From: Plumapathes pennacea
Lineage: Eukaryota > Cnidaria > Anthozoa > Antipatharia > Myriopathidae
Direction: 5' to 3'
Assembly: GCA_964036295.1 (NCBI GenBank)
Contig: OZ038470.1
Span: 7,214,078 to 7,278,077 of the forward strand
Length of the DNA stretch: 64,000 nt
The translations under genes and the position numbers were made by a program. Positions 1 to 13,100 of this stretch are shown piece by piece. The notes beneath the pieces were generated by a model, which did no database searches, was not told the origin of the DNA, and saw only the letters and a list, made by a program, of their open reading frames with translations. Positions within the stretch are counted from its first letter, which is position 1. Each line of letters begins with the position of its first letter.

Positions 1-1350
1 ACCATGGTGGTTATGAAAGCGTTCAGCTTCGCCATGCCTCACATCTCATAAGAGCAAAATTCTCAACCTCTGTATTGCCGTAGCTATTCTGGTTGCTTCC
101 AAAAGCGTTCTCGTCAAATGATTTGAAAGATTAATAAAGAATGGTTATGACAGGTGTTTGTGTAGCCATGCAACCACAACAGTTTACCAGTCGTCACTGG
201 ATTCTAGTGGACCGTTAAAGACACTGAATTTCAAAACAGAAGCATTCTTTATGAACTGAAGACACATTTCACTGGATCATTGTGGTTACTTAGTTTTCCT
301 TCTCGTTGGATTACTGTTTGTCGAACGCTACATAACTTGACTAAGAGTAAAAGTTCGGGTTTGCTTTTATCGATATTTTATAATTACATGCCGTTGCCTG
401 CTGGGTGATATACGTATGTAAGTTGCGGTCACTAATTTTAGTGCGCTAACAACTTAAAATTAGGTAATTAGGTGAATTAACGAAAGTTTCAAATCAGAAG
501 AAGCTTCTTTTTCTTTGTAGCATAGTATTCCTACTCCCTAGTCCCCTTATCCCGGCCACAAGCGAGGAAGGCACATACAAGGTCATTCTGCGATAATTGC
601 ATGAATTTCAATAAATAAATCCTGCGGTTTCCATTCTCCACTTTCACCTAAAACTGTTTGACCAACTACAGTGTGCTTGTTTTAGAAAGTTGTCAGCTGC
701 ATAAATGGTCTTGAACAAAATATAAAAAAAACTTCAGGTGACAAAAGCGACATGAGTGGCATCTATACACAACATTTGATAGGGGAAATTAAAACGACCG
801 GACAAGTTGTCCATCCAACATTTCTCAGAAATGGCAGAAGTAAATATACGAAACATTAGTGTATTTCGTTGCGCTGCGCGCCGTTTTCCTGCGGGTTATC
901 GTCCTGTTGCTTGTTTTATTTATGTTTTTGTAAATTTTTTTGGAAGTCCGACGCCAATCCAAGGTCAAGGCGAGTTATCGGCCTCTTTCACCGACCCAAG
1001 GTTTTCTACAGGTATTTTTGTGCCGGTATGGCATGTAGTATTAATATGAACTACTAGCCTACAGGTAATTCAACCTGTTCACCGACCGAGTGGAATCCTT
1101 CAAGTTTGTCTGTCGGTCTCTCACCAGAGATACCTCACATTTAAGGAGAATGACAGTGAGAGTGTCGCCCTTTCCAGTTCTGATGCAATTTAAGAAGTTA
1201 CAAAGATAACCCGGTAAAAAATCCGGGTTTAGATGAAAATCGGACTTTCGCGATACTGGTGCGACGCGCTAAATATGGTAACCAAGTGTGTGGTTCGAAA
1301 TTATACCCGTCACAGTGATGGGATTGACATGTTTTATATATGATATATAT
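1..1350. other. Intergenic, no gene recognised
   Basis: AT-rich single-copy-looking DNA. Short open frames between about 807 and 1057 have no recognisable protein character and lack plausible splice partners. I see no RNA gene. It could hold part of a gene lying to the left, for example an untranslated exon, but nothing supports that directly. Confidence 0.5.
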
Positions 1351-1351
1351 T

Positions 1352-2362
1352 ACATGGCGGCGCGAAGATATGAATTTTATTTTCGAGTGGTGAAAACAAT
1401 ATTTTACGAACGAGCGCTTCGCGAGTGAGTAAAATATTGTTTTTACCACGAGAAAATAAAATCCATATCTTCAAGCCGCCGTGTAATTTTCTTTTTATTA
1501 TATTAGACACGAGTGTTTTACGAGAAATTGCACAAACAACCGTGCAAAAGCGAGAAATGATGCCAACGAATATCCTCACTAGTGAGGATATGGAAAATAC
1601 GCCACTCGGGTCCCGGATGTAGTTTCGTATGGATTTTACGCACGGTATATTTTCCAGTAAAACACTCGTGTCTATATAATAGATAGAGGATATTACACGG
1701 CGGCGCGAAGATATGAATTTTATTTTCGAGTGGTGAAAACAATATTTTACGAACGAGCGCTTCGCGAGTGAGTAAAATATTGTTTTTACCACGAGAAAAT
1801 AAAATCCATATCTTCAAGCCGCCGTGTAATTTTCTTTTTATTATATTAGACACGAGTGTTTTACGAGAAATTGCACAAACAACCGTGCAAAAGCGAGAAA
1901 TGACGCCAACGATATCCTCACTAGTGAGGATATGGAAAATACACCACTCGGGTCCCGGATGTAGTTTCGTATGGATTTTACGCACGGTATATTTTCCAGT
2001 AAAACACTCGTGTCTATATAATAAATATATTTATTATATAGACACGAGTGTTTTACTGGAAAATATACCGTGCGTAAGATCCATACGAAACCACATTCGG
2101 GACCCTAGTGGTGTATTTTCCATATCCTCGTTAGTGAGGATATCGATGGCATCACTTCCCTTCACGGTTGTTTGTGCATTTTCTCGTAAAACACTCGTGT
2201 CTGTATGATAAAAAGAAAATTACACGGCGGCTTGAAGATATGGGTTTTATTTTCTCGTGGTAAAAATCAATAGTTTTACTCACTCGCGCAGCGCTCGTTC
2301 GTAAAGTATTGTTTTACGACACGAAAATAGAATTCATATCTTCGCGCCGCCGTGTAATATGC
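1352..2362. repeat. Nested foldback repeat: two direct copies plus one inverted copy
   Basis: A unit of about 343 bp occurs twice in tandem (about 1352-1693 and 1694-2032). It is followed by an inverted, nearly full copy (about 2033-2362). Each unit is itself palindromic: a block beginning ttacacggcggcgcgaagat returns inverted about 150 bp later, and a block containing acacgagtgttttac returns inverted about 180 bp after that. The centre near 2020-2045 is an AT-rich hairpin. All open frames here, on both strands, are by-products of the palindromes. It resembles a compound MITE or foldback element; no transposase is present. Confidence 0.85.
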
Positions 2363-2554
2363 TCTATATATATGAACTGCGGACAGGAACTGATAGTGAA
2401 ATTGACTTTTGCAATACTTATTATGAAGCTTAAATAGCCCGGGAAAAATTTCGAAATTTTCTTCATAACTAACTTCCTGTCAGTTTCACTGTTATTCTCC
2501 ATCCACAGCTCGCATATATAACGTGTGCTTTATCATATATAAAATCATATCACA

Positions 2555-2660
2555 GAAAGGAGAACTTTGATGACAGCTGATTTAACCATCAATTCTCAAT
2601 ACATCGCTCATACATTTTCTTTCTGAATAGTTGGGAGAATCTACATCATAAACGTGAAAG
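2555..2660. repeat. Partial copy of the TTAA/CCCTTTCACTCCC MITE family
   Basis: Contains the family's diagnostic internal blocks (gacagctgatt, caattctca, acattttctttc, ttgggagaatct), followed by a degraded end (cgtgaaaggcac). The left end is missing. See the MITE family at 5620-5819 for the full structure. Confidence 0.65.
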
Positions 2661-2847
2661 GCACAAGGGATAAAACACTGGGGTACCTTTGGGGTGCAAA
2701 TGTGTGGCACAATATTGTTAGACGAGGCACTTAGAGCGTTCTAGGCATCCGGCCCTGTCCCCATGCATCACTGTTTGTCCCTATAAGAAAAATAGAAAGA
2801 AGGAAAAAAGCGAAAAGGTCTTGGCAGAAAAATTGCACACCCAGAAT

Positions 2848-2957
2848 AGATTAAGCCTGGTTTCCATATCTGCTTTAATCGTTGTAGTCCAGTCGGAGTG
2901 AACCTGGTACAACAGTATCCGACTGGATTGCAACAATATATGGAAAACCAAGCTTTA
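2848..2957. repeat. Short foldback of the aagcctggtttccat type
   Basis: The left arm reads aagcctggtttccatat. The right arm reads atatggaaaaccaagctt, an imperfect inverted copy about 100 bp away, with an inner inverted pair (gtccagtcgga and tccgactgga). The arms resemble those of the larger hairpin at 7468-7702, so this is probably a smaller member of the same MITE group. Confidence 0.65.
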
Positions 2958-3631
2958 CAGCTTACAAAACAAGATCTACAACAAAGACTGTAGCACACAC
3001 TGCTACACAAACTGCGCTGCATAACATCGCACAAAAAAGGAACTGCAACAACACAGGACCTGGTTTAGACTACACAGCCGCAAAGTGTGCATCGTCTAAT
3101 TTAATATACACAGCCGCAAACAACAAGAAAAGATACACAAACACAGTCCAGGAAACGAATAAAGACAACGATAAATTGTCTGACAGACCTCAAGCGCAAC
3201 TTTATTCAGTTGTCATTACAAATCCAGATTAATATGGAAGTGACGGACGATTATATAGCATTACGATGGATGCATTAAATGTTAACATTAAAGTTGCTAC
3301 AAGACATTTATCGAGGGCTTCTCTGAAGTTCTAACACATTTGCCTGCCACTCGGTCACAAACAAACCATGACTCATCAAGAGTGTTTTATTTGATTAGGC
3401 ATTCTCAAGATGTCTCCCGGAACTCCGAGAGCCTCCCTGAGTAGGCACAACTCTCGCTAAACTTAGCACACGTTATTAAAAATGTATATTTTGTTGGAGT
3501 AAAAAACTAACACTACGCTGACTAGCTCAAACCGGGTTAAAGAAAGAAAGGAAGGAAGGAAACGAGAAGAGAAAGGGAAAAACAACTGAAAACAGCGAGA
3601 TATAGCTACACTACATTTTACTCAACACCTG

Positions 3632-3779
3632 GACCCCGTTGTTAAAAGAGTACATAGCGCTGTTCGCCGGATAAATCGCTATCCAGTGGATAGTATTAAC
3701 CATTAAGCTTAATTCTGTCAACTGAATAAGGATTTATCTTGTGGACAGCGCTATCCACTCTTTGAACAACCGGGCCCAG
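3632..3779. repeat. Foldback MITE with gttgtt...agcgct arms
   Basis: The left arm (ccccgttgttaaaagagt, then agcgctgt) is matched by the inverted right arm (acagcgctatccactctt, then gaacaaccggg). The total is about 148 bp with an AT-rich centre. No coding content. Likely a non-autonomous DNA transposon. Confidence 0.7.
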
Positions 3780-3859
3780 ATAGCTAGTGTCTCTTACGAA
3801 CAGACTGCATGAATTATAACCACGAAGAGGGACATTCGAGTTTTCGAGTTGTCAACTTT

Positions 3860-4022
<163 letters not shown>

Positions 4023-4124
4023 TAAGGAAGTATTCCTTTGCTCGTGGAAATGCAGTTGCAGGAAGGGGAGGTTTTGTAATAGTGAGGAAGAACATTCGAA
4101 GCCTCGCTAAAACGTTTTATGGGT

Positions 4125-7100
4125 TTAATAGACCCAGCTGACCGGTACCCATTGCGGCTCAGCACCCAAAGCCTCGATTGCATCCCCGAGTTTGTTGAAA
4201 GCATCCTCGGTGTCGTCATTGACGATGGTGAGGTCAAAGTAGTGCGAGTAGCTGTTGTACAGGCGCTCCGACTCATCCACGGTCCTCTGCATGTCTTCTT
4301 CCTACAACCATAAACATCGTCTTAAGATGACGTCACAAAAGAAGCGGACTTCTACTTGGGGGGGGGGGGGGTGGGAGGGGAGGAGAGTGTAGCAAAGGAA
4401 TACAGTCAACCATCTCTGAGCGGACACCTCTCTGAGGCGGACAGCATTTATGATTTGGTCCTTGCCGATTTTCACTTGTTTCTCTGTAATTGGACTCTCT
4501 GTAAGGCGGGAATACTAACAATGTCGAAATTTACAACCTCTCAAGCTCCGACGAATGTGTCAGCAAATTGCTACCAAACTTCAAAGAAGCGTCGTTTTTC
4601 TCCAGATGCCTTGTTATTATTACCTAAAGCCTCGTCTTCACAAGCGACGCAAGCAAACACCAGCACAAGTCTTTATTTCACGTGAAAACAGGCTCGACGC
4701 AAGCACAAGGATCAAAATATTTTGATCCTTGTGCTTGCGTTGAACCTGTTTTCACTGTGAAATCAGGACTTTGTGCTGGCGCTTGCGTCGTTCGTGAAAA
4801 CGAGGCTGAACATTACAGTGCGACCGGGCTCCTAACTAAATATCTAAAATGTGATCAAATGCCAATAGCAACACTTACAGTCTGCTTCTTTGTCATCGTT
4901 CCTTCTGCGAGCGCCCGCTTGTGGATTTCACGCAGATCCTCGATTGGCGGCGAGGCAATAAAAACGATGTATGGCATGAACTCGGGCGTCTTCAGAATCT
5001 TCAATGCCTGAAACAAAAAAACAAAAAAAAAAAAGTTTCTACCTGTATTTGCATTTTTGGTTTACAATACTGATCTGTGATTGGTTCTAAGTCGTGCAAG
5101 TCGCTGTGGCCAATAGGAATATAGTATTTGTACTCTCGGAATAAGAGAACATACTGATGGGTTGACGTCCAGAATGCACATCTTGCCGGACCTCATGACG
5201 TCACGGATGGTATCCACCTTGGTTCCGTACATATTGCCCTCGTAGTCACCGTGTTCGAGGAACTTCCCCGCGCGCGATTCTCGCTCCATTTCCTCGCGGC
5301 TGACGAAGTAATAACCCAATCCGTCTGTCTCACCAACACGCGGCTCACGGCTGGTGTCTAAACAAACAAACAAACAAACAAACAAACAACGCGTAAATAT
5401 AGAAAACATAACTAACCCAACACGGGACTCAAGGTCTGGTGTCTAAACAAACAAACAAACAAACAAACAAGACAGCAAAGATGTAAATAAATAGAAAAGG
5501 GCTCACAAAACACGGGACTCACGGTCTGGTGTCTAAACAAACAAACAAACAAGACAGCAAACGCCTAAATAAACAAAACATAACTCAAACAACTCGATGC
5601 TCGTGGTTGTTGGTAGTTCAACCCTTTCACTACCACGAGTGATCAACTTCCACTTTCTCTTTTCAGCCTCCCACCAGAGATATATCATACAGTATGGAGA
5701 ATTTGGCATTTGATACCATGCTCAAATGACAGCTGATTAAAACATAAATTCTCTTTTCATCACTCATACATTTTCTTATTTTATGGTTGGGAGAATTTGA
5801 GCTTGGGAGTGAAAGGGTTGATACACGTGTGCTGAGCACTGTAAAGATTGTGTTGCTGATGCCTCGAGCATTATCCGCACGCACAGATGAGAGCAAAGCA
5901 CCTGACCCGATACTTAAAACGCCTGGCAACATAAGTATATCTACGTGAACCTACCGTTATTACAGTCGTGTTGCATACAACTTACGTGGAATAGTGGTGC
6001 CGAAACGACTTCTGTCCCGCAGGATCAGCTTGTTCTTCAGGGTCCTGCGACCAACACCCTGGGCTCCTGTGAAGTCCCGTTTATTGGTATGAAAGTATGA
6101 AAGTATGTGTAAGTCCCTTTATTACAGAGTGACGCTGTTATCTCTCACAGTGTATTGCAAGAAAGGGTTTGTAATGGCTTTGTTGTAAAACTGGAATGAG
6201 AACCCTTTGATACGTTTATCAGTCGCTTTACTCATTTATGTTGTCGTGTGTGAGTACAGTACATCATCAGCCTATTGTAAGAGAATTAAATCCGTTTACA
6301 CCCGTTGTAAAAGTGGCATGGCATCCCCAAAAGCTGGCACCGTGCCGCGATGATTTCTTTTCGGCACAGAACCTCCAATACGTCTCGTGTAAACACGGCA
6401 GTACAAAGTTACATCATAAACATATTGGTGCCTAAAGTTTTAGGGGTGCCAACGAATAGACAAGGTATGTACCGTGCAAACTTTTGGGGGTGCCGTGCCA
6501 TTTTTTAGCGTGTGGAAAAGAGGTTTTGATGTAAATCAAATTCATTTCATACCAAATTTTGCACCAGGTGCAGTATCGTTTAGAGACAAAGGGGATCTCA
6601 ACTCAAGAAAGAAAAGAATGTTATGATCAGAAAGCAAAAGAGACTTCAGAAACCAACTTACCAATAAGAATGAGGGTCTTGCGACGGAATGGTGGCATCT
6701 TGGCCACCTCTTCATAGATCAGCATTTCATGGCGATCCAAGTCTGCAGAATAAACGAAAACTACAATTTACAACTGTCTCTGTTGATAAAGTTGTACTGT
6801 ATGTAACTGGAAAAAAAGAGAAAAAAAAAATAATAAAGCGAATGCAGGCATAAAGGACTCACCTGCATTCTTTGCAGACTTATACATTATCTTCTGCTTT
6901 TTCTTGCTTCCGCACACTGTAGAAAATTCAACGTCAATATTCTTCTCGGGTTTCTCACCAGAAATACGTCATACAGTAAGGAGAATTTGCCACTTGATAC
7001 CTTGCTGAGATGAGCTGATTAAACTATCAATTCTCACTACATCACTTATACATTTTCTTCTTAAAAGTTGGGAGAATCTGTATTTTTCAGCTTGGGAATG

Positions 7101-10100
7101 AAAGGGTTAAAGCAAGTTGTGTTTCTCCTTTTGGACACAAAGGTGCAATACATCCATCATTTTCAGTTAAAAAAACATACAGGAAACAGCGTGAACAAGA
7201 TGTTGCCACATTGTCACTTACAGAATCCACCACCAGACCGCTGTTTCTTGACAAATGACTTCCTCCTGAAACAGATCAATTGTTTTATGTAAGGCCCGGG
7301 TCAAATGTCAAACTTCATGAGCAAAACTCAATGAAAATTAGCTCAAACAATGAATTTTGCTCATTTGCACTGAGTTCGGCTCATGTGAAGTACAGCGTTT
7401 GACCCAGGCCTAAACGATCTCTCAGGCATATGCTCAAATATATACAGCCTGCAAATACGCACACCTTAAGCCTGGTTTCCATATAATCGTCTCTGACGTA
7501 AGGATCGTCTCTGTCGCAGAATTTTGTGTCGACGCAAGGATAGAACACGGTTCTATCGGGATGATCGAGTTGCTTCTGACGTAAGGATCGTTTGAAACAA
7601 TCGCAAGAATGTTTCCATATAATCTTCCCGATCACTTGACAAAAAATTCTGCGACAGAGACGATCCTTACGTCAGAGACGATTATATGGAAACCAGGCTT
7701 TATGATGGGCACTCTAGTTTTGGGATAGGAGCCAAAAAATTCGATACTGATGACGTAAAAAAAGGTGTAGTTGCTTCATTGCTATTGGAAGCCTGGGCCC
7801 GGTTTTTCGAAAGCCGATTAAGCTAATCCAGGATTAACGAAATTCTTTCTGACGACCTCTCTGCCGATAAAATGCAGGGTTTTGTTCAAATACATTGTTT
7901 TAGCTGAATACGTATCAAGGAAATCGTTGCAGGACAAAATCTTCACATTTGACGATCATTTTGAGGTGTGGAAGTGTTCTCTTAGTTCATACCTCTCCTC
8001 AAATATCTCACTGGGGACAATGCCTGTCTCGCCACTGCCATCCACTTTCCTTGCCTGTTGAAATACAATAAACACAACAAATTGTGTCAAGAAAAACCTT
8101 TAATCTGGTAAGAGTGTAAAAGAGCATGAGAATACTAATTACCTGCCACCAATTGGCATCATCCTGCTCGACAATTTGCAGAACGTCTCCATTCTTGAAT
8201 GCCAGCCCCACATCTTGACAAGGGATAAGATTGTCCTTCTTAGGGTCATAGTCGAAATGAGCTCTCATGTATACCTGGGATATCAAAGGAAGACATTCTA
8301 TAAACATTATTCAAAAGGGTGTATCTCACGCTCTTGTGGTCACATGGCAATGCTAATAAAATGTATGCACTTGAGCTTGACCCACCTGGCACAGTTGTGG
8401 AGCCTCTACATTGCTTGGAAGGACCTTAAGGAAAATCTTCCCAGAACTGTTACTCTGTCAATAATAAAATACAAGGCAAAAGTGAACAACTGATGAACAG
8501 TGCACTCCCAAGAATTATCGACTTCTATTTTTTCTTTCACTCTCTCACCAGATATTCATAGTACTACAGAATGAATAATTTGTCACTCGATATTATAGTT
8601 TGTTCAGATGACAGCTCATTTAACTATCAATTCTCACTCACACATTTTCTTCTTGAATGGTTCGGAGAAGTTGTATTTTGAGCTCAGGAGTGAAAGGCCG
8701 ATGACAAAAGAAGAGGACAACATAAAAGTTACAGCACTGAACAAAGAGTGCAACAACAGAATATCAGATAATACATGTCAGTGCTACAGCAGGAAAGACT
8801 AGAACAACAGCAATAATAAGGATATCCCATTACAGGAACAAAACAATAGATCAACATACCAAGTATTTCTGCAGCTCCTCAGCATTGCCACCCATGTCTT
8901 GACCATTCACATCCTTAATCTTGTCACCAACATGAAGGAGACCTGTGAGAACAGAGAGACTCTGGTCTGATGAATGGCTATAAATAATACTGAACACAGA
9001 CCAACCATTACATTCCTTACATTACATACAACAAGCAGCTGGTAATTCTATCATATAAATTCTTCCAACTGGAAAGGATCTTATGAGGTAGTGATAATAT
9101 ACATGTAGAGTATCTTGTTGAATCACCTTTCTTGTATAGCTTAGTTCTAGGGGTGGCAAATAGTACCTAGAAAATTGTGGTCTCCGAAAGTTTTAGTCCT
9201 ATCTCGGAATCTCGGCGGCCTTTTTGATGAGTCTCGGGGCTCGCCTTTTTTTTTTCCCATTTCTTTCCGTCTCGGAGTCTCCAAGTGGTTAAAGTCTTGT
9301 TCCCTGATTTTTAAACAAGGGTGTCGGCATCTCGGATATTACCATTCGTCACCCCTAGTTCTCTGTCTTAATTTCTGTGTAAAGAATATCTAAAATAGCT
9401 TCAACTAACCTTGTCTGTCAATTTTGCTTCCATGAATAATTCTAGCAACAAGTAGTTCATTCTCCTCAATCTTCAGTGTCATGCCCTGGCAAAAAGAAAA
9501 ATTAACATAGATGTTTCATGAATGAGGAATGTTTTGTAAAATTGCAGGGCAGTAAAAAAGCAATGAGAAAGCCATGGTAAAAAAGTGAGACAAAGACAGA
9601 CAAAAGGTCAAGAGGGAGAGGGGGATTACAAAGAATTATCAACAAACAAGACAGACATAAATATTGTAGCTTATTGTGGAAATGCTTGTTATGCACACTT
9701 GACAGAGCTGTGACCAGACAAATGTGCTACTTGGATGTAAAATATATTGCATTACAATGTGACGAGATGATCATATTATAATAGTGCTTGAAATTAAAAA
9801 TATATCCAGGTTTTCTGTATACTATACTGCAAGCCGGACAACCAAGCTTGAGAAATTGATTGCCTGGATTAAATTTTGGCCATCAAACTTTTTAAGATGA
9901 ATGCCAATTTCAAGCAATGTTAAAACAAAGCAAGGCACAGTCAAGCAAGATCTCACCAGTGGCTTGTTATTCTCCTTATGAAGCCCAACCATTCTGACTG
10001 GCTGGCCCCCATACCCATTGAATGAATCTGGCACACTTGTGGAGGTGGAGGGAGGAGCATATGTCCTGAATGCCACAGCATCATGTGACCGTATCAGGGC

Positions 10101-13100
10101 CTGAAAATCAAACCAATATGAAATCAACCTATGATAAAACAGTCAAGGCAATAAATACAGTACCATACACAATTATTATCATTTGATACTTTTTTCCTCT
10201 TTTTCAATATTGGCAGAGAGACTGTTACTTCACCCGCAATTAACTGCCTAGAAATAAGTATCTGCTCATGCGCGCTACGGTTTTTGGCGGGTCAACTGCA
10301 AATGATATCCTGCCCATGCACAGTTTCTCCATCTGTGTAAACATGGCAGCTTGTTTTCACTACAATGCATGCTTCCCAACAAAATTATTTGTCAAAAATT
10401 ATTGTTCACTCTGATTAGCATTAAACAGGTCATCCTAATTTTCAGAAGTTAGTTCTCTCAATTTTTAGCCAGAAAACTCTGTGGTTCATTCTTAAGGGGC
10501 CCTCTCAATCCCAGTCCTTTGCATGCCAAAATCCTTGGTTCCACCATTTTTGGGGGCCCCAAAAGTCGAAAGATTAATAGTGACCCACTTCTATCTGACT
10601 CGTTTGAGGAAAGGATTAGTTTCTCTTGATCTAAAAGTGCTACTAACCTATTTTTCGATTGATGAATTATGTTCTTTAGAGAACCAAAAAATAAATCCAA
10701 TATAACACCTTTAGAGAACATGTTGAGAACCAAATTCAGCCTTGGATTTTCCAGATGTAAACAAAAACATTGAAAAGGCTGAGAGCCCCTTTAATCATTT
10801 ACCCTAAAATGAGGTTCCTGTAAGAGCCCAACCAACTCAGCAGCATTATCATCACTTGCTATGCTGGGATCCAGCTCTTCAATAACCTGCAAGGTAATTT
10901 TACCATATTATTTTATATGTATAGTATATAAAAATAATAATTTATCAAGTACACAGGCAAAGCTAATCATTCATCAGTTCTTGAGCACAGTACAGAAAAC
11001 TGGTCGACTGCCAAGAGCCTCTGCATCATAATACATGTATGCATAAACAACCAACACGGCTACTGTACTCTACAACAACAACAACAACAACAACAAAAAA
11101 CAAATTTAGGCTCACATCTTTGACAATCTGATAAGTGTCTTGTTTTTCAACTTGATTACGACCATTTTCTAGCTTGTCGTTAGCCTGCAACAAAGAATAT
11201 TGAGTACTTAAGAAATTTAATTGAGGCCAAATGCAATTTGGGCAAAGTTAGACTCCAGACAATTGCTGGTAAGCAGTCTTCCCATGATGCAGTGGGGGTT
11301 GTGGACTCTGCTAACAGAGCACATAGTCTGTTTGCTGCTTGTTGCCCCACCCTCCCCTCCCTCTACTTAGTGGTACGTATCTTAGATTCCACAGGCTATC
11401 AGTGTGATGGATGCCTGGTGGTGGCCTGTGGTGGGATTGCCATGGTTAAAAGTAAAATTAAAGTATACTTATTTATACATGGTAAGTAATTCAGCAGAGC
11501 TGGTGGGGCCGTGTTTTAAAATCAACGTAAACCTGTTAAAAATCCCAACTGATCGAAGGCTAACCAGTTGGCTATTTACATAACATGGCCGAGGATTTGA
11601 ATGCGGGGCTACCATGTTACAAATTCAGTTAGTGCCCAGAGCGGGACTTGAACCTGGGACCTCCGGATTTCAAGTCCGGCACCCTAACCACTCAGCCACG
11701 CTGCCTCCTTGGGTTATCAGGTTATCACCTGCCCTGGAGCCCTCCAGGCCAGCTTCCCTTAAGCACTTACCCTCCATAACTATTGGTGCAGAGTTTAATA
11801 TTAGAATGGATATGCTACAGCTCAATGAGGATTAGATGGATTAGAAGCAAATTCCATTGATCCTAAGACTTGCCTTGATCAATTTCTGAAATGCTGGGTC
11901 ACTGAGAATGCTCCTCAATACATTTGCCTGTTCTTCCAGAATAAGCCCTGCAGTTTCAGGGTCGTCCAGGGATTTGAGCACAGTCTTCACTGCTGCATTG
12001 GAAAATCAAGGACAATACACCCTGGTCACTAAATTAAACAAACTGTCAACAATACAGACCAACTTATCAATATAAATAATTAAAGCTGTGATGCTATATG
12101 CAAGCCCACACCAAATAACTCAGCACATAAATTGCATGTATAATGGCTGAAGCAATAACAATAGTTTTAAGCAAATCATAACATGCAGTACGAAAATTTT
12201 TGAAAAAGATTTCTGTTTGATGTTAATATTTTTTACTATCATTATGATATTTGCAAATTTCTTCCCACTCAAATGGTTTGAGATATGTGACTGCATGCAC
12301 TAATGTATTATAAAAACTTATAACAAACAACAAATTTTTATAGGACAAATACCTTATTTTGCCAAAAAAAAAAAACCCTTTCAGACAGAAATTTACACTG
12401 TTCAGATTTGCACATTTCTTTTGGTTCGTGGCTGGAAATAATTCTCGTAATAAAATTCATTGTTAATTTCTTGTTGGCAGTGTGTGTCAAAATGCAGCTG
12501 TTTGATTGTCTTTCACTGATTCACATCTTGCATGTATACAGTACCTTCTATCTTCACTTTGAAAAACTCTTAGCTCACTTGACCAACACTTAGGATGGGT
12601 GCACTGTATTAAATTCCACACTGTAAGACTACTGTATTCTAACTTTTTTGAAGTTTGATTATTTTCATTGATATATCAATATGCAAATCCATAAATCATC
12701 CCAGAGACTCCCAAAAGACCATTATCTGCTTTTGCTTTTATCAATAACATTATTTTAGTTGAATAAACTGTGAGCCGTGTAAATTAAATTTCAGCGCAGA
12801 GATGGAAATTTGTTGTTGCTGTTTACTGCTTATGACAATGTAGTGTTTCGTCACACAAGTAAAAAATAAAACAGCAAAAAAAAAGAAAAAAAAAAAAAAA
12901 AACATCCATCTCTGATTTGCTCTAGTTTAAAGTTGTATGCAGTAAATTGATGGGTCAATTCATTTTGAAACATAAAACTGCAGGGAACTGGTAAAGTCAA
13001 AACAAATGAGCAATTACCAACAAAAGCCAACCGTAGTTAGAACCGTTTTTGGATAACTGTCGAAAACCAAAACCAAAGTAATCACACAGACTGAGAGAAA

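Noticed and set aside
1198..2208. Several 80-155-codon open frames on both strands
   Set aside because: They lie wholly within palindromic repeat copies, encode each other's shadows, and have no recognisable protein character.
11632..11708. Functional tRNA-Ser gene
   Set aside because: Acceptor ends do not pair, the serine long variable arm is absent, and a SINE-like body follows.
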